From: Bacillota bacterium
Lineage (GTDB): Bacteria; Bacillota; Clostridia; Oscillospirales; Acutalibacteraceae
Direction of reading: 5' to 3'
DNA length: 14,930 bases
NCBI GenBank assembly: GCA_023420245.1
Contig: JAEZWL010000189.1
Span: 1 to 14,930, forward strand
How positions within the stretch are numbered: the stretch's first letter is position 1; each line of letters opens with the position of its first letter. Both the position numbers and the translations under genes were made by a program. The notes beneath the pieces were generated by a model, which was not told the DNA's origin, did no database searches, and was given only the letters and a program-made list of their open reading frames with translations. Shown in pieces: positions 6,678 through 13,337 of the stretch.

Positions 6678-7931
6678 TTACTTGATAATCCCGGTAAAAT
6701 CAAGGGTGGCAAAATAATCTGCCGGAGTTTCGGCGCGGCGGATTAGCTGGGCGCTGCCGTCCTCTTTCAGCAGGACTTCCGCAGAGCGAAGCTTTCCATT
6801 GTAATTATAGCCCATGGAATGCCCGTGCGCGCCGGTGTCATGAATTACGAGCAGATCGCCGAGCTCAATTTCGGGCAGCATGCGGTCAATAGCAAATTTA
6901 TCGTTGTTTTCGCAAAGTCCGCCGGTCACATCATACTTGTGGTCGCAGGCCGCATTTTCTTTTCCCATCACGGTAATGTGATGATACGCGCCGTACATCG
7001 CCGGACGCATTAAATTGACCGCGCAGGCATCAAGCCCGATGTAATCCTTGTGGGTGTGCTTTTCACGCTTGGCTGTGGCAACCAGGCAGCCGTAGGGCGC
7101 CAGCATAAACCGGCCGAGCTCGGTAAAAATGGAAATGTCGTCCATGCCGACCGGAACCAAAACCTCTTCGAATGCTTTTTTTACGCCTTCACCGATTTTC
7201 AGGATATCCGCGGGCTTCTGGTCCGGGCGGTAGGGAATTCCAACGCCGCCGGAAAGGTTGATGAACGAGAGGTGCGCGCCGGTATCGCGGGTCAGCTCCA
7301 CCGCGGTCTGAAACAGGATTCTCGCAAGCTCGGGGTAATACTCGTTGCCGGTGGGGTTGCTTGCCAGAAAGGCATGAATACCGAAGTGCTTCGCGCCGAG
7401 CTTTAACAACCGGCGGAAGCCTTCGGTCAGCTGGTCTCTGGTAAATCCGTATTTTGCTTCTCCGGGGTTATCCATAATGGAGTTGCTGATTTGAAAGATT
7501 CCGCCGGGGTTAAAACGACAGCAGATGGTCTCGGGAATTCCGGTGAGCTTTTCCAGCACGTCGATATGGGTGATGTCGTCGAGATTGATGATTGCGTTCA
7601 GCTTGCGGGCCAAAAGAAAGTCCTCATCCGGCGTAACGTTTGAGGAGAACATAATGTCTTTGCCGTGAAAGCCGCAGTCGTCGGAAAGCATCAGCTCGGT
7701 AAGGGAGGAGCAGTCTACACCGCAGCCCTCTTCCTGTAAAATTTTTAAAATGAACGGATTTGGCGTAGCTTTCACCGCAAAATACTCTTGAAAGCCCTTG
7801 TTCCAGGAGAACGCCTTTTTTAGTTTACGGGCGTTTTCCCGGATACCCTTTTCATCATATAAGTGAAAAGGTGTGGGATATTGCTCCACAATTTTTTGCA
7901 GCTGTTCGAGGGTTACAAACGGTTTTTTCAT
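6678..7931 (-). CDS. lysA: diaminopimelate decarboxylase family protein
   Basis: A fold-type III PLP decarboxylase of 417 residues, the length expected for LysA. The PLP lysine is Lys54 in YFAVKATPNP, and the glycine-rich phosphate loop is SGGVGIP (227-233). The active-site Cys from the other subunit is Cys340 in GGLCENND. HDTGAHGHSMGYNYN (364-378) corresponds to the family's C-terminal AGAY..SM..YN region. LysA decarboxylates meso-diaminopimelate to lysine. Two motifs deviate: the usual EPGR is ELGR (271-274), and CES is CEN, as I recall for a clostridial branch of this family. Other substrates, such as ornithine or carboxynorspermidine, are therefore not excluded. Its ATG overlaps the regulator's TGA, so the two genes form one operon. 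Confidence 0.75.
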   Translation of the reverse strand: MKKPFVTLEQLQKIVEQYPTPFHLYDEKGIRENARKLKKAFSWNKGFQEYFAVKATPNPFILKILQEEGCGVDCSSLTELMLSDDCGFHGKDIMFSSNVTPDEDFLLARKLNAIINLDDITHIDVLEKLTGIPETICCRFNPGGIFQISNSIMDNPGEAKYGFTRDQLTEGFRRLLKLGAKHFGIHAFLASNPTGNEYYPELARILFQTAVELTRDTGAHLSFINLSGGVGIPYRPDQKPADILKIGEGVKKAFEEVLVPVGMDDISIFTELGRFMLAPYGCLVATAKREKHTHKDYIGLDACAVNLMRPAMYGAYHHITVMGKENAACDHKYDVTGGLCENNDKFAIDRMLPEIELGDLLVIHDTGAHGHSMGYNYNGKLRSAEVLLKEDGSAQLIRRAETPADYFATLDFTGIIK

Positions 7932-8635
7932 TTCTTCTGCGTTCCTTTCATCATTTCAATCAGTGTTATTTCATTTTTTAAAGACTCTTTGAATAAATCG
8001 ACCAGATTCTTTTTTCCGGAGTAAAGGCAGGTGGAACGGCTTCCGTCGTTCAGGTCTCCGGTCAGAACGCTGGAGGAATCCGAGATCAGCCGAATCTGTT
8101 TTTGTGTTTTTTCCGCGTGGTAGACGGTTGCGCCGCTCAGCCGGAACGGTTCGTCAGTGATAATCACGATTTTTAAGCCTCTGCAAACGCTGTCTCTCAG
8201 CTCATCAAGAAGCCGTTCGGTAATTTCAACCGACATGGAAAGATATGCCCGTTCCTTTGATTGGTTGAGCATATTTTTCATTTTATTGAGGATGTTTTCC
8301 TCGCCTTTAATCGTAAAGTATCCGCCGTCGGTCGTTTCCTTTTGCGCGGGGGCGCAGCCGATCAAATCCTTTTTATATTGCCGCAGCACCGTAATTTTAT
8401 TTTCGCAGAATTCTTCCAGCGGAACCGGTGTGTAACGGGTTGCTGTGCCTTCGATGAGATACGCAGCACCTTTTTCCACCAGACCGGCTAGCGCGTTATA
8501 GGTGTTGGACCTTGAAATTCCGGTAAGCTTTGCCGCTTCATAGCCGGTAAGCTGTCCCTCGGCGGACAGCATCATATAAAGATTGGCTTCCTGCTTTGTT
8601 AAGCCGAAATGCGTCAGCAATTCAACAAAATTCAA
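7928..8635 (-). CDS. TrmB-family transcriptional regulator
   Basis: A predicted DNA-binding regulator of 235 residues. An N-terminal winged helix-turn-helix (about residues 5-75) contains LTKQEANLYMML and GISRSNTYNALAGLVEKG, the TrmB pattern. The C-terminal half resembles the effector-binding/phospholipase-D-like region of such proteins. The start chosen is TTG at 8635, with GAGGTG at 8642-8647 six bases before it. A longer frame reaches 8779, but its upstream part overlies the promoter at 8676-8704, so those codons would not be transcribed from it. The gene is cotranscribed with the decarboxylase through an ATGA overlap, and a palindrome lies at its own start site. Autoregulation and sensing of the decarboxylase product or substrate are inferences. 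Confidence 0.8.
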   Translation of the reverse strand: MNFVELLTHFGLTKQEANLYMMLSAEGQLTGYEAAKLTGISRSNTYNALAGLVEKGAAYLIEGTATRYTPVPLEEFCENKITVLRQYKKDLIGCAPAQKETTDGGYFTIKGEENILNKMKNMLNQSKERAYLSMSVEITERLLDELRDSVCRGLKIVIITDEPFRLSGATVYHAEKTQKQIRLISDSSSVLTGDLNDGSRSTCLYSGKKNLVDLFKESLKNEITLIEMMKGTQKK

Positions 8636-8661
8636 CCGCTTCACCTCAATTTTATGCGTGT

Positions 8662-8674
8662 TTCCTTTTAGGAA
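8662..8674 (-). promoter_or_regulatory. candidate operator at the regulator's start site
   Basis: TTCCT-TTT-AGGAA is a perfect 5-3-5 inverted repeat. Less perfect flanks extend it to GTGTT...AACAC. It covers the predicted transcription start (about 8669), a good place for repression by the TrmB-type protein encoded downstream. Confidence 0.45.
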
Positions 8675-8675
8675 C

Positions 8676-8704
8676 ACTATACCGCATACACAGACTGATG
8701 TCAA
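8676..8704 (-). promoter_or_regulatory. sigma-A promoter of the trmB-like/lysA operon
   Basis: On the minus strand a perfect -35 TTGACA (8704-8699) and -10 TATAGT (8681-8676) are 17 bases apart. The leader to the TTG start would be about 35 nt. This promoter also decides the start codon, since the longer open frame begins upstream of it. Confidence 0.85.
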
Positions 8705-8803
8705 TTGTTTTTTAATATCCAGATTCATGCAGCCATAAGATTTTCTATTTGCTGATATTTGACCCTTGAATGGATACAATATTTTTTGGAAAGGAGGTAT
8801 TTT

Positions 8804-8977
8804 ATGATGGAAGATTCAAAAGCAAACCAGAGCATTCGCTGTACAGTTGAGGAGTGCAAATATCATTGCGACAGCAAGGAATATTGCGCGCTGGACAGCA
8901 TTATGGTAGGAACTCATGAGCAAAACCCGACAGAACAGAAATGCACGGACTGTGAGTCCTTTGCGTGCAAATCATAA
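8804..8977 (+). CDS. DUF1540 small Cys-rich protein
   Basis: A 57-residue protein beginning at the ATG at 8804, behind AAAGGAGG at 8790-8797; the adjacent ATG at 8807 would also work. It has the DUF1540 pattern: RCTVEECKYHC near the N-terminus, a central Cys before LDSIMVG, and CTDCESF near the C-terminus. The cysteines are at 13, 18, 22, 28, 47, 50 and 55, with His21, which suggests a bound metal. The family is common in Clostridia and Bacilli, sometimes as two tandem domains; here there is one. Its function is unknown. It is divergent from the TrmB-like gene across about 170 bases; I see no clear promoter, only TACAAT at 8775-8780. Confidence 0.88.
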   Translation: MMEDSKANQSIRCTVEECKYHCDSKEYCALDSIMVGTHEQNPTEQKCTDCESFACKS

Positions 8978-8987
8978 CGATATAGAG

Positions 8988-9033
8988 AATAAAAACACTC
9001 TGCCTGTCAGATATTTCTGACAGGCAGAGTGTT
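8988..9033 (-). terminator. intrinsic terminator of the hcp-cupin operon
   Basis: A perfect 18-bp stem (8994-9011 with 9016-9033) has a 4-base loop. On the minus strand it is followed by TTTTTATT, so it terminates transcription coming from the cupin gene. The plus strand has no T-run after the stem, but the hairpin may still help to end the DUF1540 transcript. Confidence 0.85.
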
Positions 9034-9061
9034 GATACATAGAACCAAAGGCTTTTATCGG

Positions 9062-9406
9062 TTATTCCTGCGAAAAAACGACAACCAGAAACATCTTAAA
9101 CGCTTCTTTTGCGAAAACCGCATGCGGCTTATTGGCCGGCATGACAATGGATTCTCCCGCCTTTACGATAAACTGCTCCGAACCGATGGTGATTTGACCT
9201 TCGCCGTCCAGAACGACAACCATTGCGTCGCCCTTAGACTCGTGCGAGCTGATTTCTTCTCCCTTGGCAAAGGCGAAAAGAGTCAGACTCAATGCGGAAT
9301 TTTGCGCCAGCGTTTTACTGACGACCTGACCGGGCTGATAGCTCACAAGGTCGGCGAATACCTGCGGCACCGCAAAATCAATGTTTTTCAGATAATTCCG
9401 GTTCAT
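9062..9406 (-). CDS. cupin-domain protein downstream of hcp
   Basis: A small single-domain cupin of 114 residues. The first cupin motif is GEEISSHESKGDAMVVVLDGEG without the spacing broken (about residues 49-70), and the second is MPANKPHAVFA (about 93-103). The metal-ligand set is incomplete: one His is kept in SSHES and one in KPHAV, and an expected second His of motif 1 is Lys or Asp. The metal and any reaction are uncertain. The start is supported by AAGGAG ahead of the ATG. It follows hcp by 11 bases and shares its terminator, so it belongs to the hcp transcript. A role in nitrosative or redox stress, for example as a small-molecule sensor or accessory, is only a contextual inference. 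Confidence 0.75.
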   Translation of the reverse strand: MNRNYLKNIDFAVPQVFADLVSYQPGQVVSKTLAQNSALSLTLFAFAKGEEISSHESKGDAMVVVLDGEGQITIGSEQFIVKAGESIVMPANKPHAVFAKEAFKMFLVVVFSQE

Positions 9407-9417
9407 ATGGCTTCTCC

Positions 9418-11013
9418 TTATTTTAATATTTCCGCCAAATCCTGTTCCGGAGTGGTGATTGGACGGATTCCGAATTTCTCAGACAGTATTTTCAGTACAT
9501 TCGGGGATACAAAGGCAGGGAGCGAAGGTCCGAGGCGAATATCCTGCAAGCCGAGGGAGAGCAGGGTAAGAAGGACGCAAACGGCTTTCTGCTCATACCA
9601 GGAGAGGATGATGGAAAGCGGGAGATCGTTAACGCCGCAGCCAAAGGCTTCGGAAAGTGCCACCGCAACCTTAATTGCGGAATAGGAGTCGTTGCACTGA
9701 CCCATATCCATGATGCGGGGCAGATTACCAACCGTTCCCAAATCGAGGTCGTTAAAGCGGAATTTTCCGCAGGCAAGGGTCAGCACGACGGAATCGCTTG
9801 GGGTCTGCTTTACGAGATCGGTGTAATAGTTGCGTCCCGGCTTTGCGCCGTCGCAGCCGCCTACGAGGAAGATGTGCTTTAAAGCGCCGGATTTTACCGC
9901 TTCGATCACCTGGTCGGCAACGCCCAGAACGGTATTGTGTGCAAATCCGGTCATCAGGGTCTTTCCGCCGTTGATTCCGGGGAATTCATGGTCTTCCGGG
10001 TATCCTCCCAGCTCCAGTGCTTTCTGAATCACGGTAGTAAAATCCTTTTTGCCGTCCGCTTCTTCAATATGAACCAGCTCCGGATACGCCACTACGCCGG
10101 TGGTGAATACCCGGTCCGCGTAAGACGCCTTCGGGCGCATCAGGCAGTTTGTGGTGAACAGAATCGGAGCCGGTACGCCGTCAAGCTCCTTTTGCTGGTT
10201 CTGCCACGCCGTACCGAAATTTCCCTTGAGGTGGGAGTACTTTTTCAGCTCCGGATAGCCGTGAGCGGGAAGCATTTCACCGTGGGTATAAATAGAAATT
10301 CCTTTTCCTTCCGTCTGCTCCAGAAGCTGCTTCAGGTCAAGCAGGTCATGACCGGAAATGATGATAAACGGTCCCTTCTCGATGGTGTTCGGCACCTTGA
10401 CCGGAACCGGATTGCCATAGGCGGTTGTATTTGCCCGGTCGAGCAGCTCCATGCATTTTAAATTAATCTGCCCGAATTCCATTAACAGACCGAGAAGGGT
10501 ATTGGCGTCAAGCTCGGAGCCGACAGCATTCATTCCCTTGTAAAACCAATCCGTGACTTCCTCATCTTCATATCCGAGCGCAAAGGCGTGATAAGCGTAG
10601 GCGGCCATTCCGCGCAGTCCCAGAAGGAGAAGCGTTTTCAGGGAACGGATATCTTCATTGTCGCTCCAAAGAGAATTCATATCAAAATTATCCGTGTTTC
10701 CGCATGAAGAAGGGCAGCAAGCACAGCCCGGCACAAGATTTGCTTTTTCCTGGTTTACGCGGTCGATCATCCGACCAATTACATTATTGTCAAAATTAAC
10801 GTTGGTAATACAGGTGAACAGTCCCTCCACCATCAGTTTATCTGCCGCTTTTGTTCTGCCGGAATTTCCGGCGGCTTTTGCCAGACCGACCAAAGCTCCG
10901 GTCAGTTCATCCTGCAAAACAGCGGTATCCGCCTGCTTTCCGCAAACGCCGGCATGAATACAGCCGGTTCCATTCAGGGTCTGCTCACATTGAAAACAAA
11001 ACATTTCACTCAT
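9418..11013 (-). CDS. hcp: hydroxylamine reductase / hybrid cluster protein
   Basis: Hcp carries an Fe-S cluster and the Fe-S-O hybrid cluster. It reduces hydroxylamine in vitro and is thought to remove NO under anaerobic nitrosative stress. Here it has 531 residues. The N-terminal cluster motif is Cys6-x2-Cys9-x8-Cys18-x5-Cys24, the strict-anaerobe type. All hybrid-cluster ligands can be placed: His222, Glu246, Cys290, Cys387 (in VGGCDGAKPG, the persulfide position), Cys415, Cys440 and Glu475, with spacings matching the Desulfovibrio enzyme. The start has GGAGG eight bases ahead. A CRP/FNR-like palindrome lies in the promoter, and a cupin gene follows. The Hcr reductase partner found in enterobacteria is absent here, as usual in Clostridia. 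Confidence 0.96.
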   Translation of the reverse strand: MSEMFCFQCEQTLNGTGCIHAGVCGKQADTAVLQDELTGALVGLAKAAGNSGRTKAADKLMVEGLFTCITNVNFDNNVIGRMIDRVNQEKANLVPGCACCPSSCGNTDNFDMNSLWSDNEDIRSLKTLLLLGLRGMAAYAYHAFALGYEDEEVTDWFYKGMNAVGSELDANTLLGLLMEFGQINLKCMELLDRANTTAYGNPVPVKVPNTIEKGPFIIISGHDLLDLKQLLEQTEGKGISIYTHGEMLPAHGYPELKKYSHLKGNFGTAWQNQQKELDGVPAPILFTTNCLMRPKASYADRVFTTGVVAYPELVHIEEADGKKDFTTVIQKALELGGYPEDHEFPGINGGKTLMTGFAHNTVLGVADQVIEAVKSGALKHIFLVGGCDGAKPGRNYYTDLVKQTPSDSVVLTLACGKFRFNDLDLGTVGNLPRIMDMGQCNDSYSAIKVAVALSEAFGCGVNDLPLSIILSWYEQKAVCVLLTLLSLGLQDIRLGPSLPAFVSPNVLKILSEKFGIRPITTPEQDLAEILK

Positions 11014-11052
11014 TTATATATCCTCCAGTACTTTATTTTTTTTACTGATGTC

Positions 11053-11095
11053 AGTATAATCGAAATGGAAGGTAATGTATGTAGCCGTAGCTACA
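11053..11095 (-). promoter_or_regulatory. hcp promoter with CRP/FNR-type palindrome
   Basis: On the minus strand TATACT (11058-11053) is a good -10, but no -35 can be seen 17 bases upstream. Instead, TGTAGCCGTAGCTACA occupies 11080-11095, that is, half-sites TGTAG and CTACA separated by 6, the spacing of CRP/FNR dimers. Its centre (11087.5) is at -41.5 from the predicted start at 11046, the class II activator position. HcpR-type CRP/FNR regulators are known to control hcp genes; which protein binds here is inferred. Confidence 0.65.
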
Positions 11096-11233
11096 AATAT
11101 AAATTTTATTCAATCACAAAATTCAAAATAACTTGCGCGTTATAATACTTTTTTTCCCTCAGCCCTCTCCGCACACGAGCAGGCAAATAGGAGCTTTTCG
11201 CCGCCCCTGCCATAGCCGAGAGTTTTCATAGAA

Positions 11234-11269
11234 TAAAAAAGAGAACCTCCGTAAACGGTGGGTTCTCTT
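11234..11269 (-). terminator. intrinsic terminator of motAB
   Basis: On the minus strand AAGAGAACC pairs with GGTTCTCTT (11239-11247 with 11261-11269), with a small inner CCG/CGG helix, followed by TTTTTTATTC. It starts about 24 bases after the motB stop. Confidence 0.8.
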
Positions 11270-11292
11270 CGAGGCTCGATTCGCTTTTCAGT

Positions 11293-12171
11293 TTATTTGC
11301 TTGCCGTACTGGAAGCGGAGCTGCCGGGGGTACTACCGGCAGAGCTGGTTGCAGAGCTGGTTGCAGAGCTGGCGGCTGACCCCGGCTTTGCGGTTGTAAC
11401 CGGATATTTATAAATCGTAATTTCTACGCGGCGGTTTTTTGCTCTGCCTTCGGGTGTGTTGTTTGAAGCAGCCGGGTTGAAATGAGCATAGCCTTCGATG
11501 GAAAGCTTATCCTGCTGCAAGCCATAGCCCACCATAGCGGTAAGCACGGTTACCGCTCGTTCAGAGGAAAGCCGCCAGGATACCTGGTCGCTTGCCATTG
11601 TACGTTCGCCGAGATCCGCGGTGTTTCCGCTGATGGTAATATGGTCGACGCGGGAGTAAACCTGAGCAATTGCGCCTTGAATTTCTTTGAGCACCGGCTG
11701 ACTTTCCGGCAGCATGGTTGCCGTATCCGGAACAAACATTAATTTATCCTTTAAATGGATTCTCACGTAGTTGTCTGTGTCATCCAGACCAATCTGATCC
11801 TGCAAATGGTTTTTATCCACATAATTTTGTAAAATTCCGTAAACCTCTTCCAGAGCGTCCTTTGGCAGGCTCCCGTGTCCGGTGCCGCTCCCTCCGCCCG
11901 CGCTGGTTCCGGTGCCGGTGCCTTTGCCCGCGCCGGTTCCGCCGCCTGTTCCGGTTCCCGTACCGCCGCCATGACCTGCCGTGGCCGAAGTACCCGTGCC
12001 CAGGGCGGTGGCGAACTGCTCCGCCATCTTCGCTGTCTTTTTCGCGTCAATCGTGCTCATGGAATACAGGATAATAAACAGCGCAAGAAGCAGCGTGATC
12101 ATGTCGGAATAGGTAAGAAGCCACCGCTCGGAACTTTCTTTTTCTGCCTCAGGACTTTCTTTTTTCTTCAT
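11293..12171 (-). CDS. motB: flagellar motor stator protein MotB
   Basis: MotB is the peptidoglycan-anchored half of the stator. Its 292 residues hold a short charged N-terminus, one membrane helix (about 17-38, RWLLTYSDMITLLLALFI) with the proton-carrying Asp23, and a plug-like amphipathic stretch (about 40-57). A C-terminal OmpA/MotB peptidoglycan-binding domain (about 110-255) includes RAKNRRVEI. Two parts are unusual. Residues 58-100 are almost only Gly, Thr, Ala and Ser in GTGTG-like repeats, and residues 258-292 form a Ser/Ala-rich tail encoded in part by a 12-bp tandem repeat. The start is supported by GGAG eight bases before the ATG. It lies 21 bases after motA in the same transcript. 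Proton rather than sodium drive is likely but unproven. Confidence 0.93.
   Translation of the reverse strand: MKKKESPEAEKESSERWLLTYSDMITLLLALFIILYSMSTIDAKKTAKMAEQFATALGTGTSATAGHGGGTGTGTGGGTGAGKGTGTGTSAGGGSGTGHGSLPKDALEEVYGILQNYVDKNHLQDQIGLDDTDNYVRIHLKDKLMFVPDTATMLPESQPVLKEIQGAIAQVYSRVDHITISGNTADLGERTMASDQVSWRLSSERAVTVLTAMVGYGLQQDKLSIEGYAHFNPAASNNTPEGRAKNRRVEITIYKYPVTTAKPGSAASSATSSATSSAGSTPGSSASSTASK
11339..11372. repeat. 12-bp tandem repeat in motB
   Basis: GCAGAGCTGGTT is repeated head to tail, nearly three times. On the coding (minus) strand it encodes part of the TSSATSSATSS tail of MotB. The unit is a multiple of three, so copy-number change would keep the frame. Confidence 0.8.
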
Positions 12172-12192
12172 GCTGTAATCTCCAAACCGTGA

Positions 12193-12996
12193 TTAGTTAT
12201 TAATGCCTTCTTTGTATTTCTTTTCGCCGCCCTCAAAGGCGTGGTAGTAAAGGGAGAGGTTGTTTACAATGTCGCGGGAGCCCTTGCCGCTTGCGATCAT
12301 ACATATGCCTTCCACCATCATTTCTCGAAATACTTTTTCACGCTTCAGGCAAATCTTCAAACGGTTTGCAAAGGGCAGGTAAAGGATATTGGCAAATACA
12401 ACGCCGTACAGGGTGGCGATAAACGCAACAGCGATTGCCGCGGTTAAATGCTCCGCGTCCGACATGTTGGAAAGCACCTGCACCAGACCCATAACTGTTC
12501 CGATAACGCCCATGGTCGGGGAGAAGCCCGCCGCGCCTTCAAAAACTTCGATATCCAGCTTTTTTTGCATTTCATAGGTTTGCAGGTCGGCTTCCAGAGC
12601 GGACTGAATTTCTTCCGCCGGCTTCATATCGAGAGTAAGAATCATTCCTTCCTTTAGAAGAAGATATTTATCGTTGTTCAAATCTGGGTCGGTCAGAAGG
12701 GTTTGCAGCTTTAGAAGACCTTCTTTACGGCACAAATCCGCCATTTCACTTATTTTTGTAATTAGGGCCTCGGGGTTTGGCGCGTTTTTCTTGGAAAAGC
12801 TTTTCATAAGTGCCTTTAAAGAGCCGAGCAATCCCTTTATCCCGAAAGATATAATAACCGCGCCTACCGTTCCGCCGAATACGGTGATAAACGGGCTCGG
12901 TAAAAACAAAGAGCTCACCACGCCTTTTTCCAGGATAAAAGCAAAAATTAAAGACCCAAACGCGACAAGAAGCCCGACGATGGTTGAAATATCCAC
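12193..12996 (-). CDS. motA: flagellar motor stator protein MotA
   Basis: MotA is the torque-generating membrane subunit of the stator. It has 267 residues with four expected membrane helices (about 3-23, 33-55, 157-178, 188-210) and a large cytoplasmic loop (about 60-150). The loop's charged residues include Arg90 and Glu92 in CRKEG, near the residues that contact FliG. The conserved prolines are Pro160 in GFSPTMGVIG and Pro208 in YLPFANRL. The start is GTG at 12996, with AGGAGG seven bases upstream; an ATG two bases earlier is out of frame. It is transcribed ahead of motB. No other flagellar or chemotaxis gene is in the window, so motAB stands apart from the main flagellar cluster. Confidence 0.95.
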   Translation of the reverse strand: MDISTIVGLLVAFGSLIFAFILEKGVVSSLFLPSPFITVFGGTVGAVIISFGIKGLLGSLKALMKSFSKKNAPNPEALITKISEMADLCRKEGLLKLQTLLTDPDLNNDKYLLLKEGMILTLDMKPAEEIQSALEADLQTYEMQKKLDIEVFEGAAGFSPTMGVIGTVMGLVQVLSNMSDAEHLTAAIAVAFIATLYGVVFANILYLPFANRLKICLKREKVFREMMVEGICMIASGKGSRDIVNNLSLYYHAFEGGEKKYKEGINN

Positions 12997-13337
12997 ATTG
13001 TTTCCTCCTAGTAATTTGTTGAAACGAAAAAGTGTCGGTTATTTTTACAATATAAAAAAATGTAAATTTTTACAGAATAATTGCAGATGCTATCTAAATT
13101 TATATCGGCTGACAAGGAAATAAAATAACACTATTTCAGTATTTTTTTTAAAGTTTGATAAAATTCAATGCTATGAATTGAAACAGGGAGCTGTTGCAAA
13201 ATGGCATTTCCCTAAAATAATGCACAAAAAATGCGTCTTGAACAGGCTAAAAAAACCGTATTCAGGCGCATTTTCTGGTTATTAAAGCTGTTGTTTTGTG
13301 TAATCGTCCAATGGAGAAAAAATGTATCGATATTCCG
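12997..13337. other. motA upstream region and GH25 downstream region
   Basis: No gene is present. On the minus strand, upstream of motA, GCCGATAT (13109-13102) equals the sigma-D/sigma-28 -10 consensus, but no TAAA lies at the expected distance, so the promoter is uncertain. TGTAAA-TT-TTTACA (13062-13075 region) and AATTCA-n6-TGAATT (13162-13179) are inverted repeats that could be operators. GGAGCTGTTGCAAAATG (13187-13203) resembles the terminal sequence of some insertion sequences, but I find no matching inverted end. The right part holds the probable GH25 terminator. Confidence 0.4.
13223..13274 (-). terminator. probable terminator of the GH25 gene
   Basis: AAAATGCGtCTTGAA (13228-13242) and TTCAGGCGCATTTT (13261-13274) form an imperfect stem with an 18-base loop. 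On the minus strand TTTTTT then TG follows. It lies about 65 bases after the GH25 stop. The long loop and imperfect stem make this less certain than the other terminators. Confidence 0.5.

Noticed and set aside
8636..8779. N-terminal extension of the TrmB-like regulator
   Set aside because: The extra codons lie over and upstream of a near-consensus promoter, and the TTG at 8635 has a proper ribosome site right before the conserved winged helix.
9029..9685. 218-codon plus-strand frame over cupin and hcp
   Set aside because: It is antisense to two well-supported genes, begins inside the terminator stem, and has no family resemblance.
11763..12192. Arg/Pro-rich frames across the motB Gly/Thr linker
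   Set aside because: They are other-frame readings of the GC-rich low-complexity linker; the motB frame carries the conserved domains on both sides.
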